NCBI RefSeq assembly: GCF_005160265.1
Contig: NZ_CP039865.1
Coordinates: forward strand, 2,318,828-2,382,827
Source: Phreatobacter aquaticus
GTDB taxonomy: Bacteria; Pseudomonadota; Alphaproteobacteria; Rhizobiales; Phreatobacteraceae
Direction: 5' to 3'
DNA length: 64,000 bases
Of the stretch, positions 8,583 to 16,408 are shown one piece after another. How positions within the stretch are numbered: the first letter of the stretch is position 1; each line of letters begins with the position of its first letter. The position numbers and the translations under genes are program-made. The notes beneath the pieces are model-generated. The model was not told the DNA's origin. It worked only from the letters and a program-made list of their open reading frames with translations, and ran no database searches.

Positions 8583-9002
8583 ATGGCTGCAATGATCCTG
8601 TCTCCCTACCTCGGCTTTGATGGACAGTGCGAGGAGGCGTTCCGCTTCTACCAGACCGTGCTCAACGGCCAGATCACGGCGATGATTCCCTTTGGCGAGA
8701 CACCGGCCGCCTCGGCCATGCCGGCTGACAAGCAGAACGCGATCGTCCACGCCCGGATGGAGTTCGGCGGCAATGTGCTGATGGGGGGTGACGCACCGCC
8801 CGGCGTTCACACCGGCACCAAGGGCGTGTGCATCTCGCTGGTGATCAACGATGAGGCCGAGGCCGAGCGCGTCTTCACGGCTCTGGCCGAGGGCGGCACG
8901 ATCCAGATGCCGTTCGCCCAGACCTTCTGGGCGCATCGCTTCGGCATGGCGACCGACCGCTTCGGCACGCCCTGGATGGTCAATTGCGAGACCGCGGCCT
9001 GA
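8583..9002 (+). CDS. VOC/PhnB-like glyoxalase-fold protein
   Basis: 139 residues of the VOC superfamily, PhnB/3-demethylubiquinone-like group: LSPYLGFDGQCEEAFRFYQTVLNG at the start, VHARMEFGGNVLMGGDAPPG in the middle and PFAQTFWAHRFGMATDRFGTPWMVN at the end, which matches the usual ending of the family. Members are dimeric beta-alpha-beta-beta-beta enzymes or binding proteins of mostly unknown substrate. It is flanked by SRPBCC genes on the same strand and is probably part of the ArsR-led cluster, 86 bases downstream of the previous gene. Confidence 0.85.
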   Translation: MAAMILSPYLGFDGQCEEAFRFYQTVLNGQITAMIPFGETPAASAMPADKQNAIVHARMEFGGNVLMGGDAPPGVHTGTKGVCISLVINDEAEAERVFTALAEGGTIQMPFAQTFWAHRFGMATDRFGTPWMVNCETAA

Positions 9003-9033
9003 CGGCCCGTCCCGCCCTCAACGGAGAATGCCA

Positions 9034-9522
9034 ATGACCCCGGCAGCGCAACCCGACCACCAGCCGGTTCCCGGGGCCGGCGACGAGCTCCTGCTCACAC
9101 GCCTGTTCGATGCGCCACGCGAACTGGTGTTTCGGCTCTGGACCGATCCGGTCCACGCCATGCGCTGGTGGGGGCCGGTCGAGCACCCTGCCGTCGAGAT
9201 GCATATGGATGTGCGCGAGGGGGGCCGGTGGCGCCATTGTCTGCGCGCCGTGGAGACCGGCGAACTGCTCTGGCAGGGTGGCGAGTTCCGGGAAGTGACG
9301 CCTCCCGAGCGTCTCGTGTTCACATTCGCGTGGGATGAGCAAGGCGAGCGCGGACTGGAAACCCTGGTCACCGTGCTGTTCGCCGATGAGGGTGACAAGA
9401 CCCGCATGACCTTCCGCCAGTCTCCATTCCGCTCGAATACCCAGCGAGATGGCCACGGTTATGGCTGGACCAGCAGCTTCGGGCGCCTGGATGGCCTGCT
9501 TGAGAGCGGCGGCTTCGCCTGA
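9034..9522 (+). CDS. SRPBCC (AHSA1-type) domain protein, third in cluster
   Basis: 162 residues, AHSA1 fold: LLTRLFDAPRELVFRLWTDPVHAMRWWGP, VREGGRWRHCL and a C-terminal GYGWTSSFGRLDGLLES helix. The start at 9034 is preferred over an ATG six bases earlier because the GGAG at 9023 is then correctly spaced (7 bases). Third SRPBCC protein of the cluster after the VOC gene, with only 31 bases between them. A long hairpin follows 26 bases after its stop, ending the transcription unit. Ligand and role unknown. Confidence 0.85.
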   Translation: MTPAAQPDHQPVPGAGDELLLTRLFDAPRELVFRLWTDPVHAMRWWGPVEHPAVEMHMDVREGGRWRHCLRAVETGELLWQGGEFREVTPPERLVFTFAWDEQGERGLETLVTVLFADEGDKTRMTFRQSPFRSNTQRDGHGYGWTSSFGRLDGLLESGGFA

Positions 9523-9548
9523 GTGTCTCGCGTCGTTGTCGGTAAAAA

Positions 9549-9585
9549 GCGACGAAAATCGGCCGGAATAGCCGGTTTTTGTCGC
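9549..9585 (+). terminator. long hairpin after the SRPBCC cluster
   Basis: Two 15-base arms (9549-9563 and 9571-9585) pair with only two G-T type wobbles around a 7-base loop; five T lie inside the right arm. It probably terminates the ArsR-SRPBCC-VOC-SRPBCC unit, though there is no T run after the stem. Confidence 0.45.
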
Positions 9586-9717
9586 GTTGCAGCGTCTATT
9601 TGCGTGCAATGCAGCACATTATCGCGTTGACGTTGCAGGGGGCTGTGCCATAGTCAGTCCACATTTGTCCGCCAGGTTGTCCTTTCATTGGAATGACGAG
9701 CGAGAAGGAGCTGCCCT

Positions 9718-10011
9718 ATGCCACGCGCCCTCGCAGGCCTCGACATGAATGAAGTCTTCACGAGCGAAGACATGGACGAAATGACGGTGGCTTTCGATGC
9801 CGCCGTGCACCGCCTGGACGACGTCCTGGCCGACAGCATCAGCCATCACGCCATCGCCTCGGTCATTGTCCAGCACTATGCCCTCGGCATTCGCGACAAG
9901 ATGGTTCTGATGGCCTCGGCCGTCGATGCAGCGCGTGGCGCCCATGGCGAAACGCCGCGTGGTGCGATCGCCTGGCGCGGCCAGCGCGAGACGGCTTTGA
10001 CGGCGGCCTGA
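9718..10011 (+). CDS. small acidic protein of unknown function
   Basis: 97 residues, no signal peptide or membrane segment, first half acidic and helical (MNEVFTSEDMDEMTVAFDAAVHRLDDVLAD), second half rich in Ala. An AAGGAG ribosome site is 8 bases before the ATG and a strong terminator follows 22 bases after the stop, so it is a stand-alone expressed gene. I recognise no family. The helical pattern suggests a small helical bundle or adaptor. Codon use matches the neighbours. Confidence 0.65.
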   Translation: MPRALAGLDMNEVFTSEDMDEMTVAFDAAVHRLDDVLADSISHHAIASVIVQHYALGIRDKMVLMASAVDAARGAHGETPRGAIAWRGQRETALTAA

Positions 10012-10033
10012 CCACTTCACACGTGGCGACCAG

Positions 10034-10063
10034 CAATGCCGCCTCCGGGCGGCATTGTCTTTT
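10034..10063 (+). terminator. rho-independent terminator
   Basis: A perfect 10-bp stem (caatgccgcc / ggcggcattg) with a 4-base loop followed by tcttttg. It ends the small gene at 9718-10011 and lies between convergent units. Confidence 0.8.
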
Positions 10064-10074
10064 GTGGCGTGGGC

Positions 10075-10272
10075 TCAGCCCTGGTCGTCGTCGTCGCCCT
10101 GGTCATCCTCGCGAGCGGGGATCGCGTAGACGCCCTTCATCCAGCGATTGAGATCGACATCGGCGCAACGCTTCGAGCAGAACGGCTTGAAGCGCACCAG
10201 TGCCGGCTTGCCACAGATCGGGCAGGCGACGGGCGGCTCGACAGGCTTGTCGTTATCATTGACCGGGTTCAT
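10075..10272 (-). CDS. yacG: DNA gyrase inhibitor YacG
   Basis: 65 residues, a short zinc-ribbon protein. The metal site is visible as CPICGKP and, further on, FCSKRCADVDL with NRW, the exact YacG pattern; the tail is acidic (DDDDQG). In E. coli YacG binds GyrB and blocks DNA binding. It lies 4 bases downstream of maf on the same strand, an arrangement common in alphaproteobacteria, so the two are surely cotranscribed. Confidence 0.92.
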   Translation of the reverse strand: MNPVNDNDKPVEPPVACPICGKPALVRFKPFCSKRCADVDLNRWMKGVYAIPAREDDQGDDDDQG

Positions 10273-10276
10273 CGCA

Positions 10277-10918
10277 TCAACCCTGGCTGATCCAGCCGAG
10301 CGTCACCGGATAGCCCGCCGATCCGATCATCCCGACCGCCTCGGTCAGCGGCAGCCCGACCACATTCGTGTAGGAACCCGACAACGACACGACGAACGCG
10401 CCAGCTATGCCCTGGATCGCATAGCCGCCAGCCTTGCCGCGCCATTCGCCCGACGCGAGATAGGCCTCGATCTCGCCCTTCGACAGGCGCTTGAAGCGCA
10501 CGCGGGTCTCGATCAGCTTGGTGCGCGCCCGCTCGGCCTGATCGACCATGCAGAGCCCGGTATAGACGCGGTGTGAGCGTCCGGAGAGCAGGCGGATGCA
10601 GGCCGCAGCCTCCTCGATCGTCTCCGCCTTCGGCAGGATGCGCCGGCCGACGCAGACAACCGTATCCGCCGACAGCAGGATCGACCCGACGGGTGCCTCG
10701 GGATCGTCGCGCAGGCGCTTGACCGCTTCGGCGGCCTTCTCGCGCGCAAGCCTGAGAGCCAGCTTGCGCGGGCTTTCGCGCGGCCAGGGCGTCTCGTCGA
10801 TCTCGGCCGGCAGCAACCGGTCCGGCTCGATGCCGGCCTGTTGCAGCAGGGCCAGCCGGCGCGGCGAGCCGGAGGCGAGGATCAGATAGGGCCGGCCGGG
10901 TATCGATGTCGGAGCCAT
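10277..10918 (-). CDS. maf: Maf-like nucleotide pyrophosphatase
   Basis: 213 residues. The opening [20 protein letters not shown] is the Maf signature with the SGSPRR phosphate loop; [19 protein letters not shown] and [13 protein letters not shown] with [10 protein letters not shown] are also conserved. Family members hydrolyse dTTP/UTP or modified nucleotides in the cytosol and have been linked to septum inhibition. The reading frame stays open far upstream, but that part is antisense to the hydratase gene; the ATG at 10918, giving [11 protein letters not shown], matches the family length. It leads the maf-yacG pair. Confidence 0.92.
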   Translation of the reverse strand: MAPTSIPGRPYLILASGSPRRLALLQQAGIEPDRLLPAEIDETPWPRESPRKLALRLAREKAAEAVKRLRDDPEAPVGSILLSADTVVCVGRRILPKAETIEEAAACIRLLSGRSHRVYTGLCMVDQAERARTKLIETRVRFKRLSKGEIEAYLASGEWRGKAGGYAIQGIAGAFVVSLSGSYTNVVGLPLTEAVGMIGSAGYPVTLGWISQG

Positions 10919-11104
10919 GGTCGCCTTGGTGGAACAGGCCGCCCTGAACGGCGGTTCGTGGCGCCGATCGATAGCCGATCGATCCGGCTTTGGGAACTCG
11001 GCCACGGGTGCGAGATCACAGACGGGGTCGATCCCCCGTTCGGGCTGCTTGGACTTCGCACTGCAGCACGGCATAGACTGGCCGCTCAACGAGGAGGACC
11101 CGCC

Positions 11105-12154
11105 ATGCCGAAGACCAGTCCCGGCCGCTTCTTCGAGGATTTCAGCCTCGGCGACACGCTGCGCCATGCCACGCCCCGCACGGTGACCCATGGCGACGTC
11201 GCGCTCTATACCGCGCTCTATGGGCCGCGTTTCGCCGTCCAGTCGTCCGACGCCTTTGCGCGCGCAATCGGCTATCCGCATAGCCCGGTCGACGATTTCC
11301 TGGTCTTTCACATCGTCTTCGGCAAGACCGTCCCCGATGTCTCGCTGAATGCTGTCGCCAATCTCGGTTATGCCGGCTGCCGGTTCCTGGCGCCTGTCTA
11401 TCCCGGCGACACGCTGTCGACCGTCTCCGAGGTGATCGGCCTGAAGGAGAACTCGAACGGCAAGACCGGCGTCGTCTATGTCCGTTCCATCGGCGTCAAC
11501 CAGAACGGTACGCAGGTGCTCGACTATGTGCGCTGGGTCATGGTGAGGAAGCGCGTGGAATCGGCGCGGGCGCCCGGCGAACTCGTGCCGGCCTTGCCCA
11601 AGGCGCTGGAACCGGCCGAACTCGGCGATGCCTGCCCAGTCATCGATCCCCAGGCCTATGACACCGGTCTCTCCGGCCAGCGCCATCGCCTCCGCGACTA
11701 TGTGGCTGGCGAGATGATCGACCATGTCGACGGCACGACGGTGGAAGAAGCCGAACACATGATGGCGACCAGGCTCTATCAGAACACCGCCAAGGTGCAT
11801 TTCAACCAGTTCACCGAGGGCCAGGGCCGCTTCGGGCGCCGGCTGATCTATGGCGGCCATGTCATCTCGATCGCCCGCGCGCTGTCGTTCAACGGTCTGG
11901 CCAACGCGTTCCACATCGCTGCGATCAATGGGGGCCGGCATGTCGCTCCGCTCTTTGCCGGCAATACCGTCTTCGCCTGGTCGGAGATCCTCGACGTGCA
12001 GGACCTGCCCGGACGCGACGATGTCGGCGCGCTGCGCGTGCGCACCATCGCGACGAAGGACCGCCCTTGCGGCGATTTCCCCCGCCGCACCGGCGAGGAC
12101 TATGACCCCTCGGTCATTCTCGACCTCGACTATTGGGCGCTCATTCCGCGCTGA
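11105..12154 (+). CDS. mcd: mesaconyl-CoA hydratase (beta-methylmalyl-CoA dehydratase)
   Basis: 349 residues with two MaoC-like hot-dog domains. The N-terminal half ([74 protein letters not shown]) matches mesaconyl-C1-CoA hydratases, which interconvert mesaconyl-CoA and beta-methylmalyl-CoA in the ethylmalonyl-CoA pathway. That pathway replaces the glyoxylate bypass during growth on acetate or C1 compounds in many Rhizobiales. A very strong gaggagga ribosome site precedes the ATG at 11105. Other pathway genes are not in this window. Identification is from remembered family sequence. Confidence 0.87.
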   Translation: MPKTSPGRFFEDFSLGDTLRHATPRTVTHGDVALYTALYGPRFAVQSSDAFARAIGYPHSPVDDFLVFHIVFGKTVPDVSLNAVANLGYAGCRFLAPVYPGDTLSTVSEVIGLKENSNGKTGVVYVRSIGVNQNGTQVLDYVRWVMVRKRVESARAPGELVPALPKALEPAELGDACPVIDPQAYDTGLSGQRHRLRDYVAGEMIDHVDGTTVEEAEHMMATRLYQNTAKVHFNQFTEGQGRFGRRLIYGGHVISIARALSFNGLANAFHIAAINGGRHVAPLFAGNTVFAWSEILDVQDLPGRDDVGALRVRTIATKDRPCGDFPRRTGEDYDPSVILDLDYWALIPR

Positions 12155-12347
12155 GCCCTGTCGCGCGCTCGCCATCAGGTGGCCCGAATGACGCTCGACA
12201 AGGGTCTGGAAGGTTGACCTAGGGCTAGGTTCCGTCATGGTACGGCCTGCCCGATCCACATGTCGGAAAAGATTCTTCAGATGGCTCTTGAACCTTTCCC
12301 GCGCTCGCCGCGACTGACCATACGAGCCCACCGGCTCGGAAGTGACG

Positions 12348-12908
12348 ATGCAGTCTGACAGCGACCAGGACCTAATCCTCCGCGTTGCCAAGGGCGATCG
12401 TCTCGCCTTCAGGGCCCTCTACGCCCGTCACAATGTCCGCGTGTTCCGGTTCATTCTCCGGTTCATCAAGGACGAAGGGACGGCCGAGGACCTGATCGGC
12501 GAAGTCTTCCTCGACGTGTGGCGGCAGGCTGACAGGTTCGAGGGGCGCTCCAGCGTCTCGACCTGGATCCTCGGAATGGCCCGATTCAAGGCGTTGTCGA
12601 AGTTGCGGCGACCCAGGGAAGAGGCCCTCGACGAGGAACAGGCTGGCGCCATAGCAGACGAGGCGGACACGCCCGAGGTGGTGGCTCAGAAAGTTGACAA
12701 GGCGCAGGCGATCCGTCGCTGCATCGACCAGCTTTCACCCGAGCACCGGGAAATTGTCGATCTCGTCTACTACCAGGAGAAATCGATCTCCGAAGTGGCC
12801 GAAATCGTCGGTATCCCGGAAAACACCGTCAAGACGCGCATGTTCTATGCGCGCAAAAAACTCCAGGAGCTCATGCAGAGCGCGGGAGTTGATCGAGGTT
12901 GGCCATGA
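12348..12908 (+). CDS. ECF-type RNA polymerase sigma factor
   Basis: 186 residues with only regions 2 and 4. Region 2 (about 20-90): [22 protein letters not shown]...[21 protein letters not shown]; region 4 (about 125-175): [44 protein letters not shown] with a typical helix-turn-helix. The ATG at 12348 is used because GGAAG lies 5 bases upstream; a GTG two codons earlier is possible. The stop overlaps the anti-sigma start as ATGA, so the two are translationally coupled. It most likely directs transcription of this operon and others, but I could not identify a promoter. Confidence 0.93.
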   Translation: MQSDSDQDLILRVAKGDRLAFRALYARHNVRVFRFILRFIKDEGTAEDLIGEVFLDVWRQADRFEGRSSVSTWILGMARFKALSKLRRPREEALDEEQAGAIADEADTPEVVAQKVDKAQAIRRCIDQLSPEHREIVDLVYYQEKSISEVAEIVGIPENTVKTRMFYARKKLQELMQSAGVDRGWP

Positions 12909-13603
12909 CGACGCGCAATCCCATCGAGACTTCATCCGAGCGCCGGGCCATTTCCGAGCTGCTTCCCTGGTATGCAGCCGGCACGCTCAACGCCGCCGAC
13001 AAGGCGCGCGTCGAGGCCGCCATGGCTGCCGATCCGACGCTGCGCGAGGAGCTTGAACTCGTTCGCGACGACCAGCACGCAACCCTTCAGCTCGCCGACT
13101 ACGCCCCGGTTCCCTCGGCGCGGGTGCTCGACGACCTGATGCGCAAGGTGGATGCCGAGCCGGCCCGCTTCGCCCATGTGGCGTCCCGTGCCAAGGCCGG
13201 CTTCGCCGACTGGCTCGGTTCCAAGCTCGCGGCCTTCCAGCCGCGGACCCTGGCCTATGCGGCGGGCGCGGCGGCTGTTGCCCTCGTCCTCCAGGCTGGT
13301 GTCATTGGCTCGGCCTATCTGGGCGAAGGCGCGACCTTCCGCACGGCATCCTATTCCACCGACAATGCGGTTCATGCCGTTGGCACCTTCGTGCTGGTCG
13401 GCTTCACCAACCAGGCCACCACGTCCGACATGACGATGTTGCTGCAGCAGAACCAGGCGATCATCGTCGAGGGGCCGCGCCAGGGTGGCGTCTACAAGGT
13501 GCGCATCGGCGCTCGCGGCATGGCACAGGCCGATGTCGAGCGGGTCGTCGGCCAGCTGCGCGCCAAGTCCGACATCGTGCGTTTTGTCGGGACCTCCAAC
13601 TGA
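12905..13603 (+). CDS. membrane anti-sigma factor with prodomain-like periplasmic end
   Basis: 232 residues. Cytosolic part 1-110 begins with ISELLPWYAAGTLNAADKARVEAAMAADPTLREEL, the helical anti-sigma (RskA/ChrR-like) opening without zinc ligands; one membrane helix at about 116-138; periplasmic part 139-232. Residues 161-230 show strand-helix-strand-strand-helix-strand spacing, ending DVERVVGQLRAKSDIVRFVG, that closely parallels the prodomain of the subtilase encoded next (about 298-368, ending DVPAAIRELTRDEQIAYVQ). It would hold the sigma factor at the membrane. The start is the ATG overlapping the sigma stop, with GAGG upstream. Confidence 0.85.
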   Translation: MTTRNPIETSSERRAISELLPWYAAGTLNAADKARVEAAMAADPTLREELELVRDDQHATLQLADYAPVPSARVLDDLMRKVDAEPARFAHVASRAKAGFADWLGSKLAAFQPRTLAYAAGAAAVALVLQAGVIGSAYLGEGATFRTASYSTDNAVHAVGTFVLVGFTNQATTSDMTMLLQQNQAIIVEGPRQGGVYKVRIGARGMAQADVERVVGQLRAKSDIVRFVGTSN

Positions 13604-13724
13604 GCGCGAAACACGTGTGCCGTGGGCATGCGTTTTCGCCTCAGAACCGCACCATTTGCGCATTCAAATAGAAACACTCGGTGTCTAGGGTCGCCGCGAT
13701 CGTTCGTTCGAAGGATGCAAAGCC

Positions 13725-15923
13725 ATGGTCAATGCCGACGGCGCGCGGAAAATGTCCCCGAAACGGCGTAAGCCTCTGACGTGGCTCGCGCTTTTGGCTG
13801 GCGCCATCGGCATGGTGGCGGTTGACAGCATGCCGGCTTATGCCCAGTTCGGCATCAGCATCCCAGGTCTCGGCGGCCTCGGCAATCTGACCCGCGGGCG
13901 CTCCAACGTCACGCGCGGCCGCGTCCCGAATGTCGGGCGCGCACCGACGATCGGACGCGTGCCCAACATGGGCAATGTCGGCCGGATGCCCGGCGGCAAT
14001 ATCGGTCGTGGCCCCGGCAATATCGGTCGTGGGCCCGGTGATTTTGGCCGCGGCCCCGGAAATATCGGTCGTGGTCCCGGCGATTTTGGCCGCGGTCCCG
14101 GAAACATCGGTCGTGGTCCGGGCGATTTTGGCCGCGGTCCCGGAAACATCGGTCGTGGCCCCGGCGATCTTGGTCGCGGTCCTGGAAACATCGGTCGTGG
14201 CCCGGGCGATTTTGGTCGTGGTCCTGGAAACATCGGTCGCGGGCCAGGCAATATCGGTCGCGGCCCCGGGAATATCGGTCGTGGTCCTGGGAACATCGGG
14301 CGTGGGCCCGGGAACATCGGGCGCGGTCCCGGCAATATCGGACGCGGCCCAGGCGATTTCGGCCGTGGTCCTGGCAATTTCGGACGTGGTCCCGGTAACT
14401 TCGCCGGTCGTCCTCCCGGTGGTCCGGGTGGCTTCGGTTTCGGTGGCGCTGCCAATTTCGCCGGCGCTGCCGCGGCTGCGACGGCCGCCGCGATCGCCGT
14501 TCCCGCCATCACCTCCATCATCGCAAGCTCGCGCGCCGAGGCCGGCGTCTATGCCCGCGATCCCAATTATGTGCCCGGCCTGCCGATGCCGACCGAGCGC
14601 CGCTACCAATCGGGCGAGGTCCTGTTCGTCCTGAAGCCGGACGCGCCGCGCGAGACCCTGGCCCGCGTGATCGCGCGCTACAACCTGCGCCTCATCAGCG
14701 AGGAGCGGCTCGATTTCATGGGCACGGTCGTGCATCGCTACCGCGTGCCCGACCGCCAGGACGTGCCGGCGGCCATCCGCGAACTGACGCGTGACGAACA
14801 GATCGCCTATGTCCAGCCGAACTACGCATTCGACCGGCCGGATTTCCGCTTCCGGCTGCAGAGCGCCGCCAGCACGGCGGCCTCGGGCGGATCGCTGCAA
14901 TATGTCGTCGATGCCCTGCGTCTGCAGGAAGCACATCAGATGGCGCGCGGATCGCGGATCTCGATCGCGGTGATCGATTCCGGCATCGATGCAAGCCATC
15001 CGGAAATGGCTGGCCGCGTCGTGCGCTCGTTCGATGCCGTCGGTGGCCCGTTCCTGGCCCATGAGCACGGCACGGGCATGGCGGGTGCCATCGTCGCCCA
15101 TGCCCAGCTGACCGGCGTCTCGCCCGGAGCCGACATCTATGCGGTGCGCGCCTTCGCGCCGGGCCAGGCGGCGGGCGCTTCCGGCACCAGCCTTCACATC
15201 CTCAAGGCCATGGACTGGGCGATCCGCAACAATGTGCGCATCATCAATATGAGCTTTGCCGGTCCGCGCGATCCGATGATGACCCGGGCCATCCAGGTGG
15301 CCGCCGAGCGGCGCATCACCATGATCGCAGCTATGGGCAATGAGGGGCCGAATGCCCCGCCGTCCTATCCGGCGGCAGACCAGAATGTCATCGCGGTGAC
15401 CGCAACCGACCGCAACGGCAACCTGTTCGAAGCGGCAACGCGCGGCAATCACGTGTCGGTCGCCGCGCCCGGCGTCGAGGTCCTGCTGCCGGCCCCGCAG
15501 GGCGGCTACCAGATCTCGTCGGGCACCTCGGTGGCGGCTGCCCATGTCAGCGGCATCGCGGCCCTGATCCTCGAGCGGCAGCCTGATCTCGATCCGGCCG
15601 ATCTCCGCCGCATCCTGCAGGAAACCGCGCGTCATGGCGCGACCGTCAATCCGCAGCTTGGCGCAGGCGTTGCCGATCCGGTGCCAGCCATCAACGCGGC
15701 GGCCAATGCGCCGGCGCCGGGCTCCAGCACGCCGATGGCAACCGCCCCGACGCCGGGTGTCCGCTCGCCCGAGCGGGCCGATGCCCAGCCGCCCCAGCAG
15801 CAGCCGGGTCCGCGCCAGGCGATCATCCAGCCCGAACAGGCCGCGCCGCGCCCGGCGACGACCCAGCCGGGTGTGCCGGTGCCCGCCCCGCAGGCGACCT
15901 CGCCGAAGGCGACCAAGCAGTAA
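13725..15923 (+). CDS. secreted S8 subtilisin-like serine protease with GRGPG repeats
   Basis: 732 residues. Signal peptide about 10-40 (ending AYA); a basic Gly/Arg-rich region with 19 copies of GRGPG(N/D)(I/F/L) at 94-226; a hydrophobic Ala/Gly stretch about 240-272; a fervidolysin-like prodomain about 292-368; then the S8 catalytic domain. The triad is intact: D418 (AVIDSGID), H448 (HEHGTGMAG) and S602 (SSGTSVAAAH), with the oxyanion Asn in AMGNEGPN. The C-terminal 70 residues are Pro/Ala/Gln-rich. It lies 121 bases behind the anti-sigma gene on the same strand, with AAGGA before the ATG. Probably periplasmic or surface-bound and possibly part of the sigma-factor signalling. Confidence 0.92.
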   Translation: MVNADGARKMSPKRRKPLTWLALLAGAIGMVAVDSMPAYAQFGISIPGLGGLGNLTRGRSNVTRGRVPNVGRAPTIGRVPNMGNVGRMPGGNIGRGPGNIGRGPGDFGRGPGNIGRGPGDFGRGPGNIGRGPGDFGRGPGNIGRGPGDLGRGPGNIGRGPGDFGRGPGNIGRGPGNIGRGPGNIGRGPGNIGRGPGNIGRGPGNIGRGPGDFGRGPGNFGRGPGNFAGRPPGGPGGFGFGGAANFAGAAAAATAAAIAVPAITSIIASSRAEAGVYARDPNYVPGLPMPTERRYQSGEVLFVLKPDAPRETLARVIARYNLRLISEERLDFMGTVVHRYRVPDRQDVPAAIRELTRDEQIAYVQPNYAFDRPDFRFRLQSAASTAASGGSLQYVVDALRLQEAHQMARGSRISIAVIDSGIDASHPEMAGRVVRSFDAVGGPFLAHEHGTGMAGAIVAHAQLTGVSPGADIYAVRAFAPGQAAGASGTSLHILKAMDWAIRNNVRIINMSFAGPRDPMMTRAIQVAAERRITMIAAMGNEGPNAPPSYPAADQNVIAVTATDRNGNLFEAATRGNHVSVAAPGVEVLLPAPQGGYQISSGTSVAAAHVSGIAALILERQPDLDPADLRRILQETARHGATVNPQLGAGVADPVPAINAAANAPAPGSSTPMATAPTPGVRSPERADAQPPQQQPGPRQAIIQPEQAAPRPATTQPGVPVPAPQATSPKATKQ
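14004..14402 (+). repeat. 19 tandem 21-bp units encoding GRGPG(N/D)(I/F/L)
   Basis: In-frame tandem repeat inside the subtilase gene. Units alternate NI and DF in the first part (a 42-bp higher-order period), then become six NI units in a row, then DF, NF, NF. Synonymous third-base changes among units show it is not brand new, but the uniform middle block suggests recent expansion or homogenisation. Confidence 0.95.
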
Positions 15924-15947
15924 TCGGCGTCACGCGTCGTCCTGAAG

Positions 15948-15972
15948 CCCGCGCAAAAAAACTTTGCGCGGG
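15948..15972 (+). terminator. hairpin after the subtilase gene
   Basis: A perfect 10-bp stem (cccgcgcaaa / tttgcgcggg) around five bases, 24 bases past the protease stop. There is no proper T run after it, so termination is plausible rather than certain. Confidence 0.45.
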
Positions 15973-16049
15973 TTCGAACCTTTCTCTCTGTCACCGCGAC
16001 CCATGTTCAAGAGGGCTGTTGAGGGCCTTCGCCGAACCGGAGAGAGATC

Positions 16050-16313
16050 ATGAGCCGCTTGAAGACCCTGGCCATCGCCGCCGTCGCCGCCTCTGCGCTC
16101 ACCCTTGCCGTCACGCCGAAGGCAGAAGCCGCCTACTTCCCCTGGGGCGCCGTTGTCGCCGGTGTGGTGGTCGGCGGAGCCGCTGTCGCCATCGCCAATT
16201 CGCGCTCCGCCCACGCTGATCCGCTGCCGGCCTATGGCAGCTGCTACATGGTGCGCCGCTGGGTCGAGACACCCTACGGCCCCGCTGTCCGCCGCATCCG
16301 TGTCTGCGACTGA
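16050..16313 (+). CDS. small exported protein of unknown function
   Basis: 87 residues. A signal peptide (SRLKTLAIAAVAASALTLAV...AEA) is followed by a short hydrophobic Gly/Val segment VVAGVVVGGAAVAIA and a C-terminal motif YGSCYMVRRWVETPYGPAVRRIRVCD with two Cys that could form a disulfide. This ending (CY-RR-V-T-YGP--R-I-VC) is a recurring pattern among small Rhizobiales exported proteins of unknown role. GGAGAG ribosome site about 7 bases upstream. Monocistronic, with a hairpin downstream. Confidence 0.75.
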   Translation: MSRLKTLAIAAVAASALTLAVTPKAEAAYFPWGAVVAGVVVGGAAVAIANSRSAHADPLPAYGSCYMVRRWVETPYGPAVRRIRVCD

Positions 16314-16353
16314 TCCTACGTTTTCTCTGCCTCCACACTCCTGACCATGCCTC

Positions 16354-16382
16354 GAACCCCTGGCCCGCAAGGACCGGGGTTC
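16354..16382. terminator. hairpin between convergent genes
   Basis: Arms gaacccc and ggggttc pair perfectly, extended inward by imperfect pairs. It sits between the small exported gene (+) and the DJ-1 gene (-), so it could serve either. Confidence 0.45.
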
Positions 16383-16408
16383 TTGGGCGTTGGCGCCAGG
16401 CGCTTGCG

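Noticed and set aside
10277-12391. Maf frame extending 490 codons further upstream
   Set aside because: The extension is antisense to mesaconyl-CoA hydratase; Maf has a good ATG at 10918 giving the standard length.
14004-14402. Regular short repeats that could suggest a CRISPR array
   Set aside because: Units are contiguous 21-bp codon-phase repeats without spacers and lie inside a clear protein-coding frame.
13641-15635. Long minus-strand frame opposite the subtilase, with TDI/DVS-type repeats
   Set aside because: It is the mirror of the GRGPG-coding repeats; the plus-strand frame has a signal peptide, a full catalytic triad and a ribosome site.
15966-15985. ggttcgaacc resembling a tRNA T-loop
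   Set aside because: No cloverleaf can be formed around it; it is explained by the hairpin tail after the subtilase gene.
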